A DNA stretch of 64,000 nt, taken from NCBI GenBank assembly GCA_020845495.1, contig JADLFM010000041.1, positions 1 through 64,000 on the forward strand, in the 5' to 3' direction. The position numbers and the translations under genes were made by a program. Numbering within the stretch: position 1 is the stretch's first letter; each line of letters starts with the position of its first letter. Source of the stretch: Chloroflexota bacterium. Its GTDB lineage: Bacteria > Chloroflexota > UBA6077 > JACCZL01. Shown in pieces: positions 25,680 to 33,310 of the stretch. A model generated the notes under the pieces. That model searched no databases. It saw nothing but the letters and a program-made list of their open reading frames with translations, and was not told where the DNA came from.

Positions 25680-26561
25680 TCAGCCGGTCCGGATCGCAGA
25701 CTGCGCCGCTGGCGAGAGGTCGGTGGTAGCCGTCTCTGGCCGGCAATCGCCGGCGTCGTCGCCGCTCCAGCCAAGGCGCGCCGAGATCTGCTGACCGGCC
25801 GGGATGGCAAACCGGGCCAACTCGTGGAGCCGGCTCGGCGGCATCCGGTAGAGCGGACCGGAGATCGACATCGACGCGATGATGGCGCCATCATGCCCGA
25901 AAATCGGCACGGCCACGCCGGCAAGCTCAGGGTCGAACTCGCCGCAGGCCAACACGTAGCCTTGCTGCCTGATTCCTGACAACTCGTGGTCTAGGGCAGC
26001 CCGCGTCACGATCGTGTCGGGGGTAAACGACTGGAGCGTACCGTCCGGTTCGGCGATGGCGGCGAGAAGCGGCTCACGCCGCTCGCTGGCGAGGAAGGCC
26101 AGGTGGGCTTTGCCATGGGCTGTCGCGTGTAATGGCAGGCGGCGTCCGATCCAACTCACAAATCGGACCGTGCTTTCCACGGGAGCCTGCTCGATGACGA
26201 CCGCCTTCGTCTCATCCAGCACCGCCAGGTTCACCGTCTCGCTGATCCGAGCGGAGAGGCTCCGCATGACGCCGATCGCTTCCGCACGGATATCGAGGCT
26301 GTGGAGCGCGACGCTGGCCAGTTCGAGTGCCGCGAAGCCAGGTCGGTAGCGCCCCGACTCGGGGTCCTGGCGCACGAATCCGGCGTCGGCAAGCGTCGCC
26401 AGCAGGCGTGATGCCGAGCTTGGATGGACGCCGAGCAGGCGGGCAGCCTCTGTGACGCTGAGCTCAGGCCGCGAACGCGAGAAGACCTTGAGCAGAGCGA
26501 GGGCACGCCGAACTGACTGAACGTCAGACCGGCGCTCGGCAGGAAGGCCTCGAACCGCCAC
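25680..26561 (-). CDS. IclR-family transcriptional regulator
   Basis: A 293-residue IclR-type regulator: an N-terminal winged helix-turn-helix (about 14-75, LSVTEAARLLGVHPSSASRLLATLADAGFV) and a C-terminal effector domain (about 85-265) with the ACGEFDPELAGVAVPIF segment typical of IclR ligand pockets. The GTG at 26561 follows GGAGG. Two palindromic boxes just upstream (26579-26613) are well placed for autoregulation. It leads the minus-strand operon of phosphoesterase, binding protein, permeases and MBL hydrolase, and probably controls it in response to a small organic acid or sugar derivative. The last 25 residues are low-complexity. Confidence 0.93.
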   Translation of the reverse strand: MAVRGLPAERRSDVQSVRRALALLKVFSRSRPELSVTEAARLLGVHPSSASRLLATLADAGFVRQDPESGRYRPGFAALELASVALHSLDIRAEAIGVMRSLSARISETVNLAVLDETKAVVIEQAPVESTVRFVSWIGRRLPLHATAHGKAHLAFLASERREPLLAAIAEPDGTLQSFTPDTIVTRAALDHELSGIRQQGYVLACGEFDPELAGVAVPIFGHDGAIIASMSISGPLYRMPPSRLHELARFAIPAGQQISARLGWSGDDAGDCRPETATTDLSPAAQSAIRTG

Positions 26562-26578
26562 GCGGTATCCTCCATGAG

Positions 26579-26613
26579 TTGCGTAATACGCAAACTATGT
26601 GCGCAGTACGCTT
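26579..26613 (-). promoter_or_regulatory. Two IclR operator boxes
   Basis: Box 1 (26579-26593), TTGCGTAATACGCAA, is a 15-bp palindrome with one central base. Box 2 (26599-26613), GTGCGCAGTACGCTT, matches it at ten of fifteen positions and keeps both GCG/CGC half-sites. Their centres are 20 bp apart, about two helical turns, which favours binding on one DNA face. Box 1 ends 18 bp before the regulator's GTG. Confidence 0.75.
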
Positions 26614-27028
26614 CGGCGCCAGTCTACCACCACTGTGGGGACCTGGCAAGAGGCTGTCAGATCGGTCGCAGCCCCCTGTCGCCGTGGCTTGTCCCACGGT
26701 TAGCCGCGTGACGTCCGCTCGTAGGCGTGGCAGAGCCCGCCGGAGTGCGCGGGCAGATCTCCCGGGGTTGCGGCTGAGGCGCGTCACAGGAGGGGATGAG
26801 TCCCTGAGCCAGATACAGCAGAGCCAGAACCCGCGGAAGCGTGTTCAGGCGGGAACCTTGCCCAGGCGGGAACCTTGCCCAGGTGGGATCCTTGCCCAGG
26901 CGGGAACCTTTCGGTGAGGCACGGCGTCCAGGGATGGAACTTCCTGACGAGGTCCGCGCCGCGGGCGGGCCGAGCGCAGGGCAGACCCGATCTCGCACGA
27001 CGCGAGCACCGTTGCTGAGGGGAGCATC
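26614..27028. other. Intergenic region between iclR and the DUF4349 gene
   Basis: This 415-bp gap contains a four-unit 17-bp tandem repeat (26846-26913) but no supported gene. The ribosome site AGGGGAG ends it. I did not find a clear promoter for the DUF4349 gene. Confidence 0.5.
26846..26913. repeat. 17-bp tandem repeat, four units
   Basis: Units start at 26846, 26863, 26880 and 26897. The first two are identical (CAGGCGGGAACCTTGCC), the third has two changes, and the fourth matches over its first 14 bases. It lies 115-180 bp upstream of the DUF4349 start. Confidence 0.85.
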
Positions 27029-28534
27029 ATGCGCGTCCTGGTTTCGGTCGTCCTCCTCGCTACCCTGGCCCTGGCCGCCTGTTCTGAGTCCTCGTCGCCA
27101 TCGTCAGCGACGTCGTCGACGACGTCCGCATCCGCGCCGGCCCCAAAGGCCGAAACCAGCTTGAGCAACACAGCGCACCAGGAGCGCGGAACCCCCGTGC
27201 AGAGCACCGGCCGGGCAGCCCCGACCGCTGCTGCCACGAAGCCGGCCGACTCGCGCGCGGCCGAAATGAAGCCGGCGGCCGCCGCTCCAGCAGGGGCACC
27301 GGTCGCTGCACCAACCGCCGGTCCCCAACCGGCCCCGCCCGGTCGACCCGCGCCGCCCGTCCCAACGCCCGTTCAGCCGGCCCCACCCGCGCCGGTCCAG
27401 CCGGCTCAGATCGGGCGGATGGTCGTCTACACGACCGACCTGTCGATTCTGGTCAAGAGCCTCGCCGAGACCGTGCAGGCGGTCAGCGATATTGCGACCC
27501 AGGCGGGTGGGTATGTCGCGGGCGTCGAAAACACCGAGGATGGCACCTCGTCCCTGACTACGGTTCGGCTGCGAGTCCCGCCAGACCGCTACGACGCGAC
27601 CATGCGCCAGCTTCGCGGCCTTGCCGTCGAGGTGACGGACGAGAAGGCCGCCACCCAGGACGTCACCCAGGAGTACGACGACGTCCAGACCCAGCTTCGG
27701 GCCGTCGAGGCGAGCTACAGCCAGCTTCTGGAGCTCCTGAACCGGGCGCAGAATGTCGAGGAGATCTTGAAGATCCAGGATCGGCTGGCGCAGACCAAGC
27801 GCGAGATCGACCGGCTCAAGGGGCGGCAGACCTTCCTGGAGCGCACCTCAGAACTGGCTACGGTCACCGTGCATGCCCGCCCAGCATCGGACATTCTGGC
27901 GCGCACCTACAGCCAGTCGCGCGAACAGCTTCGACGCGCCGAGGTTCAGCGCGCTCAGTTGCAGGCCGCGCTGCGGCGGGCTCGCACCCCTGAGGACGAG
28001 GCAAGCATCCGCGATCGGCTCGGTGAGACGGCGCTGACAATCGACCGGCTGACTGCACGCCTGGCCGACATCGAGCGGAAGGCTCAGACGGCGAGTATCT
28101 CGCTGCCGGCCGCGCCGCCTGACGACCAGGCCGCGGCGGGTACGCCCGACCAGGATCTCGCCAGCGAGTACCTTCAGCTACGCGGCCAGCTACGCGCGGC
28201 TCAAGTCGAGCGCGATCGGCTGACCCGCGAGCAACGCACCCAGCCCGGCGGGACGGACGTCAGCGACCGGCTCCGTGAGGCCATCCTGAACGTCACCCGG
28301 CTCGAAGCCCGGATCAAGGCGATCGAGGAACGGGCGCGACAGGCCGGCATCCCGCTCCCCACGATCACACCCGATCAAGAGGCCGCACTGGCCGGTCTGC
28401 CGCCCGACACAACGAACCTCGTCCACTACTGGTGGGCCGCGGTCGCATCAGTCGTGCCGCTGGCGCTGATCGCGCTGTTCCTGATCTGGCGGCGCCGACC
28501 GCACCATCGTGGTCCGACGCCCTCGGCGGCCTGA
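27029..28534 (+). CDS. DUF4349-family lipoprotein with coiled coils and C-terminal membrane anchor
   Basis: A 501-residue secreted protein. A signal peptide ends in a lipobox with Cys18 (LALAAC). Residues 19-130 are Ala/Pro/Ser-rich linker. The DUF4349 region begins at MVVYTTDLSILVKSLAE (about 131), with a TLRVPPDRYDATMRQL-like segment (VRLRVPPDRYDATM) and a long heptad-rich coiled coil (about 205-295). Two further Arg/Gln-rich helical hairpins follow, then one transmembrane helix at about 470-490 and a basic tail. Such proteins are held at the membrane from both ends; their function is not established. The two extra coiled-coil hairpins (REQLRRAEVQRAQLQ and RGQLRAAQVERDRL) look like internal duplications. 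Confidence 0.85.
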   Translation: MRVLVSVVLLATLALAACSESSSPSSATSSTTSASAPAPKAETSLSNTAHQERGTPVQSTGRAAPTAAATKPADSRAAEMKPAAAAPAGAPVAAPTAGPQPAPPGRPAPPVPTPVQPAPPAPVQPAQIGRMVVYTTDLSILVKSLAETVQAVSDIATQAGGYVAGVENTEDGTSSLTTVRLRVPPDRYDATMRQLRGLAVEVTDEKAATQDVTQEYDDVQTQLRAVEASYSQLLELLNRAQNVEEILKIQDRLAQTKREIDRLKGRQTFLERTSELATVTVHARPASDILARTYSQSREQLRRAEVQRAQLQAALRRARTPEDEASIRDRLGETALTIDRLTARLADIERKAQTASISLPAAPPDDQAAAGTPDQDLASEYLQLRGQLRAAQVERDRLTREQRTQPGGTDVSDRLREAILNVTRLEARIKAIEERARQAGIPLPTITPDQEAALAGLPPDTTNLVHYWWAAVASVVPLALIALFLIWRRRPHHRGPTPSAA

Positions 28535-28535
28535 T

Positions 28536-28587
28536 CCTCACCCTGGCTCCCTCTCCCGCACCCGGGAGAGGGAGCCAGGGGGTGAGG
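28536..28587 (+). terminator. Hairpin terminator, also the best copy of a REP-like repeat
   Basis: A perfect 15-bp stem (28544-28558 with 28563-28577) closes a 4-nt loop; a further 8-bp stem (28536-28543 with 28580-28587) extends it across a two-base bulge. It starts 2 nt after the DUF4349 stop. Its CCCTCTCCC/GGGAGAGGG core is the kind of sequence found in dispersed palindromic repeats of GC-rich genomes. Confidence 0.82.
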
Positions 28588-28707
28588 GTCAGGCCGCTCA
28601 ACCGGCACCAGGTCAGCCAGGCTGCACGGCAGGGTACACTTCCCTCATCCGGCCGCCGTTCGTCGGCAGCACCGGTCGGTCAGGCATCGAGGGGAGGGCC
28701 TGAGCGC

Positions 28708-29619
28708 GTGGAAGCATTGAAAATCCAGGAGCTGCCGAACCTGCGACGCCCGACGCTGGTCGCAGCCTTCGCCGGCTGGCCGGATGCGGCCGAGGTGGCC
28801 TCCAGTTCGGCGCGCTATCTCGCTCGCAAGTTGCGCGCGCGACGGTTCGCCGAGATCGATCCTGAGGAATTTTACGTCTTCACCGAGGCCCGGCCGACCA
28901 CGGTGATACTCGCACCTGGACAGCGGGCGCTCGAATGGCCGAGCAACGAGTTCTTCTCCTGGCGCGACCCGTCCGGAGCGCGCGACTTGATTGTCCTCCA
29001 GGGCCGCGAGCCGAACCTGAACTGGCGTGCGTACGTGGACGTGGTCATGGATCTAGCGACCCGTTGTGGCGTCCAGCAGATGATCGTCATGGGGGGAACC
29101 TACGACGCGGTATCGCACCGGGGGCAGGTCAGCCTGAGTGGGCACGGCACGACGCCCGAGCTTCAGCGGCAACTGGAATCCCTGGGGATCACGGCCTCGA
29201 ACTATGAGGGGCCAAGCAGCGTCCAGTCGGCGCTTCTCGACGCCTGCCGTGAACGCGACCTTGCGTCCGCGAGCCTCTGGGGCCACGCTCCGCACTACGT
29301 TCGCGCTGCGCCCAACCCCAAGGTCTCTCATAGCATGCTGCGCGCCCTGCGGAGCATGCTGGAAGTCGACTTCGACCTGACCGAGCTCCAGCTCGCCGGT
29401 GACCAGCTCGAGGCGCGCGTTGACGCAGCGATGGCCGAGAGCCCCGACATGCGTGAGTACGTCGAGCAGCTAGGCGTCTCTCTCGGGCCGGTCGAGGTGG
29501 CCGAGGAGACGTCGCCAATGGATGGCCTGCCGATCACCCGCCCTGACCCGGCCGAGGTGATGCGGGAGCTCGAGGAGCTTTTGCGCCTCCGCCGCCCCGA
29601 CACGAACGACGAGCCGTAA
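28708..29619 (+). CDS. PAC2-family protein
   Basis: A 303-residue PAC2 (proteasome assembly chaperone 2) family protein. The opening strand LVAAFAGWPDAAEVAS, the LIVLQGREPNLNW strand, the GGTYDAVSHRG region and the HAPHYV segment near 200 match the purine-nucleoside-phosphorylase-like fold of this family. Bacterial PAC2 proteins are common in actinobacteria and Chloroflexota; their role is not established, though a proteasome or ATP-grasp link is often supposed. No proteasome gene lies in the window. The GTG at 28708 follows GAGGGGAGGG; upstream in-frame sequence runs through the hairpin and is not coding. It is monocistronic. Confidence 0.85.
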   Translation: MEALKIQELPNLRRPTLVAAFAGWPDAAEVASSSARYLARKLRARRFAEIDPEEFYVFTEARPTTVILAPGQRALEWPSNEFFSWRDPSGARDLIVLQGREPNLNWRAYVDVVMDLATRCGVQQMIVMGGTYDAVSHRGQVSLSGHGTTPELQRQLESLGITASNYEGPSSVQSALLDACRERDLASASLWGHAPHYVRAAPNPKVSHSMLRALRSMLEVDFDLTELQLAGDQLEARVDAAMAESPDMREYVEQLGVSLGPVEVAEETSPMDGLPITRPDPAEVMRELEELLRLRRPDTNDEP

Positions 29620-29711
29620 ACGGCGAGTGAGCCTGCCCTCAGCCATCAGCAGCCATGTATCAGGAGAGGACTGACTGCCGCGCCTCGTTCCAGACTACCC
29701 ACTGTGACGGC

Positions 29712-29720
29712 TGCTACACT
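29712..29720 (+). promoter_or_regulatory. Extended -10 promoter of the M20 gene
   Basis: TGC followed by TACACT (29715-29720) forms an extended -10 element. The predicted transcription start falls near 29727, giving a short leader of about 24 nt that holds the GGAGGT ribosome site. No -35 hexamer is evident. Confidence 0.5.
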
Positions 29721-29750
29721 CAGTCCGGCGCTTACCGCTGGAGGTCATGC

Positions 29751-31085
29751 ATGACGACCGATGAGTTGAAGGCGCGGGTCTGCGCCGTGATCGACGAGCG
29801 ACGCGACACGATCGTCGGAATCGCCCGCGAGATCGCGGCCGCGCCGGAGACTGGCTATCGCGAGGTCAAGACCGCCGAGCGGGTCGCCCGCGCGTTCCGC
29901 GACCTCGGCCTGACTCCCCGGACCGGGCTCGCCGTCACCGGCGTCCGAGCTGACATGTCCGGTGGTGCAGGTGACGGCCCGACCGTCGCCGTGCTCGGGG
30001 AGCTCGACGCGCTGATCGTCGCCGATAATCCCCAGGCCGACCCAGTCACGGGCGCCGTCCACGCATGCGGCCACAATGCTCAGATCGCCAACATGCTCGG
30101 GGCTGGTATCGGACTGCTCGCGTCAGGGGCGCTTCAGGAGCTAGCGGGCCGCGTCGTCCTATTCGCCGTGCCGGCCGAGGAGTACGTCGAGATCGAGTAC
30201 CGGCTCGACCTTCAGCGGCAAGGCAAGATCGAGTTCCTGGGCGGCAAGGCGGAACTGGTTCGGCAGGGCGCATTCGACGACGTCGACATGGCGATGATGG
30301 TGCACCTGACCTCGAACCCGCACGATGGCAAGGTCGGACTACGCAGCACCAATAACGGGATGATCGCCAAGTTCGTGCGCTTCCTGGGGAAGGCTGCCCA
30401 TGCTGGCGGTGCGCCCGATCAGGGTATCAACGCCCTCAACGCCGCGGCCCTCGCCCTGACCGCCATTCAGTATCAGCGCGAGACGTTTCGGGACGACGAC
30501 CACATCCGAGTCCACCCGATCCTGACGCGCGGCGGTGAGACGGTGAATATCGTGCCCCGCATCGCGACGATGGAGACGTTCGTGCGCGGCGCGTCGGTTG
30601 ACGCTATCATTGGCGCGAACGTGAAGGTGGACCGGGCGCTGCGTGGCGCGGCACTCGCCATCGGCGCAGGCGTGGAGATCACGACCCTGCCCGGCTATTT
30701 GCCACTCGCGCCAGATTCGAAGATGATTGACCTGTATCAGCACAACGCCGAGCGACTGGTCGCGCCAGGCGACATCACGGCGGACCTGGGGCACCGCAGC
30801 GGCTCGACCGATATGGGCGACATCAGCCAGATCATGCCGGCAATTCATCCGTATGCCGGCGGCGCCCGAGGAGCCGGCCACGGCAGCGACTATCGTGTCG
30901 AGGATTACGAGACGGCGGCAATCGTGCCGGCCAAGGCGATGGCGATGACCGTCGTCGACCTTCTGAGCGGCAACGCGGGCGGCGCGCGCCGCATCCTGGC
31001 CGAGCACACCCCGGCCATGACGCGCGAGCAGTATCTGTCACTGCTGCGGAGCCTCGCAGCACAGCAGACGTACCGGGAAAGCTGA
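29751..31085 (+). CDS. M20-family metallo-amidohydrolase (AbgB-like)
   Basis: A 444-residue M20 peptidase/amidohydrolase. Motifs in order: AAAPETGYREVKTA near residue 25, GELDAL (metal Asp at the third position), HACGHNAQ, VPAEEYVEI with the catalytic Glu pair, and a late AGHGSDYR His. The HACGHN form, rather than CGHDAH, resembles AbgB (p-aminobenzoyl-glutamate hydrolase) and related amide hydrolases. It would cleave an N-acyl amino acid or similar amide in the cytoplasm. The ATG at 29751 follows GGAGGTC closely; an upstream in-frame stretch to 29655 is untranslated. No partner genes are obvious. Confidence 0.88.
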   Translation: MTTDELKARVCAVIDERRDTIVGIAREIAAAPETGYREVKTAERVARAFRDLGLTPRTGLAVTGVRADMSGGAGDGPTVAVLGELDALIVADNPQADPVTGAVHACGHNAQIANMLGAGIGLLASGALQELAGRVVLFAVPAEEYVEIEYRLDLQRQGKIEFLGGKAELVRQGAFDDVDMAMMVHLTSNPHDGKVGLRSTNNGMIAKFVRFLGKAAHAGGAPDQGINALNAAALALTAIQYQRETFRDDDHIRVHPILTRGGETVNIVPRIATMETFVRGASVDAIIGANVKVDRALRGAALAIGAGVEITTLPGYLPLAPDSKMIDLYQHNAERLVAPGDITADLGHRSGSTDMGDISQIMPAIHPYAGGARGAGHGSDYRVEDYETAAIVPAKAMAMTVVDLLSGNAGGARRILAEHTPAMTREQYLSLLRSLAAQQTYRES

Positions 31086-31210
31086 GCCGGTCGAGCCACA
31101 AGACTCGGAAGCGTTGGTCTGAATGGGTCGATTGTCGCCAGAGTCTCGGCATCCCGGCCTCGCGAGTGCCCGACTTCTTTGTGATGCGATCGTAGAGTTG
31201 GAGAAAACTG

Positions 31211-31239
31211 CTGACAACGTCCCGAGCCTCCGCTACAAT
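31211..31239 (+). promoter_or_regulatory. Promoter of the VTT-domain gene
   Basis: CTGACA (31211-31216) and TACAAT (31234-31239) are separated by 17 bp, again the geometry seen for lexA and the ROK gene. The predicted transcription start is about 45 nt before the GTG start codon at 31293. Confidence 0.75.
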
Positions 31240-31292
31240 TCGCCCCACTGGCCGCCGGCACCGAAGCCGTGCTGAGCCAGTTGTGAGGCCAT

Positions 31293-31901
31293 GTGAGCAC
31301 AGCTGCCGTCCCAACGGCGCCAACGAAGCCCGCCGCTGACCTGCTGTCGCGCCTCCGCTGCCTTCTCCCACTCCTCGCAAGCGTCGCCATCACGCTCATC
31401 GCCGCGCCGGCGGCCATGCTGATCGCGCAACATGCCGACCGGCTCAGTCAGCACGGCCTGCTGGCCTATCCGATCATCTTCGTGGTCCAGACGCTGACCA
31501 GTGCGACGCTATTCCTGCCAGCCCCCGGAGCGGCCGTGGCAGCCGCTGCGGGCACCTTCCTCGACCCCTTCTGGGTCGGTGTGGTGGCGGGTTTGGGCAG
31601 CGCCTCGGGCGAGCTGAGCGGTTACCTGCTTGGGTATTTTGGTCGGCGCGCCGTACCGGCTGATTCGTCGCGACTCTGGCGACTCGCCGAGCGGGGCTTT
31701 CGGTCGTGGGGCTTCGTCGCCCTCATCACGCTCGCGCTGATCCCAAACCCCGTCTTCGACGCGCTCGGGTTGCTCGCCGGCTGGATGCGCTACCCGGTCG
31801 GGAAGTTCTGGCTCGCCACGGCGCTCGGGAAGGTCGTCAAGTTCTACCTGTTCGCCTACGGCGGCGCGATGCTCGCTGCCTGGATGCGCGCCGCGCCCTG
31901 A
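31293..31901 (+). CDS. VTT-domain (DedA/TVP38-like) membrane protein
   Basis: A 202-residue polytopic membrane protein of the VTT (SNARE-associated/DedA) superfamily. It has predicted helices at about 25-45, 57-80, 84-112, 140-162 and 175-195. The family hallmarks are a re-entrant Gly-rich segment (LPAPGAAVAAAAGTFLDP), GYLLGYFGRRA, and a second Pro/Asn re-entrant loop (LIPNPVFDALGLLAGWMRYP). Family members act in lipid scrambling, undecaprenyl-phosphate recycling or proton-dependent homeostasis; the precise role here is open. The GTG start follows a GTGAGG site. It is monocistronic with its own promoter. Confidence 0.88.
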   Translation: MSTAAVPTAPTKPAADLLSRLRCLLPLLASVAITLIAAPAAMLIAQHADRLSQHGLLAYPIIFVVQTLTSATLFLPAPGAAVAAAAGTFLDPFWVGVVAGLGSASGELSGYLLGYFGRRAVPADSSRLWRLAERGFRSWGFVALITLALIPNPVFDALGLLAGWMRYPVGKFWLATALGKVVKFYLFAYGGAMLAAWMRAAP

Positions 31902-32229
31902 CCTGACCCATCGCGGCGCCGTCTCTCCTTGCGCGTAGAGCCACGTCCTCGAGGCAGGGGCGTTGGTGCTCACGCTCCCACCGCAGAGAGGGCTGGGGTG
32001 AGGATGCCCAACGACGACCCCCACCCCGGCCGCGCGCCACCTCTCCCAGCCCTTGGAGAAGCGCTCGCCCGCGCTCTACGATGTTCGTGGACTCTGGGTC
32101 CTTGGGGTGTGTGATGTCTCCCCCTATGGTCGCAGAGTCCTTCGGTTCTGTCGCCCCACAGTTCGGACGTCACTAACAGAGTTCAGAACTGAGTCCAAGG
32201 TGCATCGGGTTGAGGTGGAGGGTGCTAGC
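31902..32229. other. Intergenic region with a REP-like element and small palindrome
   Basis: A degenerate REP-like element spans about 31960-32060; its paired segments include GGGCTGGG (31990-31997) and CCCAGCCC (32045-32052). An 11-bp palindrome, AGTTCAGAACT (32180-32190), lies 40 bp before the SDR start and might be an operator. No gene is supported. Confidence 0.45.
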
Positions 32230-33141
32230 ATGGACGTGCTAGTCGCGGGCGGAACCGGCTTCATCGGTTCACGGGTCGTCGACGAGCTCCTGGCTTCAGG
32301 CCGGCACCATATCCGAGTGATGACCCGTGACCCGTCGCGTGCACCCAAGAAACCCGACGTCGAGTACGTGCGCGGCGACGTGACCGAGCCGGCCTCGCTC
32401 CAGGCGGCAACACGTGGCATCGAGACGATCGTCCATGCCGTCCAGTTCCCGAATCACCCGGTCGAGAACCCGCGCAAGGGCTGGACCTACCAGGCCATTG
32501 ACGGCGCTGGCACCGAGCGAATGGTCGCGGCGGCGACGCAGAACGGTGTCAGGCGCTTCGTCTACCTGAGTGGGGCGGGCGTCCGCCCAGGCCGCTCGGA
32601 GCCGTGGTTCAAGGCGAAAGAACGGGCCGAGGAGGCCATCAGGGCCAGCGGGATGGAGTACGTCATCCTCAGACCATCCTGGATCTACGGGCCAGACGAC
32701 CGCAGTATGAATAAGTTCGTCCAGTTCGTGAAGGTGCTGCCGGTCGTACCGGTGATTGGGTCGGGGCAGGCGCAGGTCAACCCGGTTTCGGTCTTCGACG
32801 TGGCGAAGGTAGCCGCCGCGGCCGTCGACGAGCCGGCCGCCACGAACCGGATCTTCGAGCTTGGCAGCCGCGAGCCGGTCACGATGGACGAGGTGCTTCG
32901 GACAATCATGCGCGTCCTCGGCAAGCGCCGGCCGCTCCTCCATCAGCCGGCCTGGCTGGTGAAGATCCCGGCCAGCTTGCTCCAGTACCTCCCAAACCCG
33001 CCGCTCTCACCGGGCGCAGTCGACTTCATCAGCATGAACGAGCCGGTCGACCCAGGTGAGGCCGAGCGGGTGTTCGGCGTCCACTTCACACCCTTGGAGG
33101 AAGGATTGCGCGCGTACCTCCGGCCTCGAACGGCTGGCTGA
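32230..33141 (+). CDS. NAD(P)-binding atypical SDR, NDUFA9-like
   Basis: A 303-residue Rossmann-fold protein of the atypical short-chain dehydrogenase group. The dinucleotide motif GGTGFIGSRV is at residues 7-16; the central VVHAVQ strand, FVYLSGAGV and ILRPSWIYGPDD follow. It lacks the canonical Tyr-x-x-x-Lys in a clear active-site context (FKAKERAEE is the nearest), as in NDUFA9/quinone-reductase-like members thought to sense or bind NAD(P)H. The ATG at 32230 follows GTGGAGGG; the upstream in-frame segment has no site. Its role (nucleoside-sugar modification, quinone or lipid metabolism) cannot be decided. Confidence 0.85.
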   Translation: MDVLVAGGTGFIGSRVVDELLASGRHHIRVMTRDPSRAPKKPDVEYVRGDVTEPASLQAATRGIETIVHAVQFPNHPVENPRKGWTYQAIDGAGTERMVAAATQNGVRRFVYLSGAGVRPGRSEPWFKAKERAEEAIRASGMEYVILRPSWIYGPDDRSMNKFVQFVKVLPVVPVIGSGQAQVNPVSVFDVAKVAAAAVDEPAATNRIFELGSREPVTMDEVLRTIMRVLGKRRPLLHQPAWLVKIPASLLQYLPNPPLSPGAVDFISMNEPVDPGEAERVFGVHFTPLEEGLRAYLRPRTAG

Positions 33142-33146
33142 GAGGT

Positions 33147-33171
33147 GGCAGCCTGAGACTGAGAGGCTGCC
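33147..33171 (+). terminator. Short hairpin after the SDR gene
   Basis: GGCAGCCT (33147-33154) pairs with AGGCTGCC (33164-33171) around a 9-nt loop, 5 nt after the stop. It is a modest stem and a plausible terminator. Confidence 0.5.
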
Positions 33172-33195
33172 GGCAGCAGTTCCCTGACGACGAGT

Positions 33196-33222
33196 TGGCC
33201 GGCTGTGGTATGGTCGGCCAAT
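33196..33222 (+). promoter_or_regulatory. Extended -10 promoter flanked by an inverted repeat
   Basis: TTGGCCG (33196-33202) and CGGCCAA (33216-33222) form a 7-13-7 dyad. Its spacer contains TGG followed by TATGGT (33210-33215), an extended -10 element. A repressor bound to the dyad would cover the promoter of the aminotransferase/GH31 operon. Three copies of GGGCGCC follow downstream (33233, 33247, 33285). Confidence 0.5.
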
Positions 33223-33310
33223 TGCCCGACCGGGCGCCAGATCGAGGGCGCCCAGCCACGCCCCGCCCACCCCACTGTTGGCAGGGCGCCCACGGGCCGA
33301 CGGGGTTGTG

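Noticed and set aside
33233..33292. Three copies of GGGCGCC before the MalY-like gene as a possible regulator array
   Set aside because: The heptamer is a common GC-rich word, and the spacings (14 and 38 bp) are irregular.
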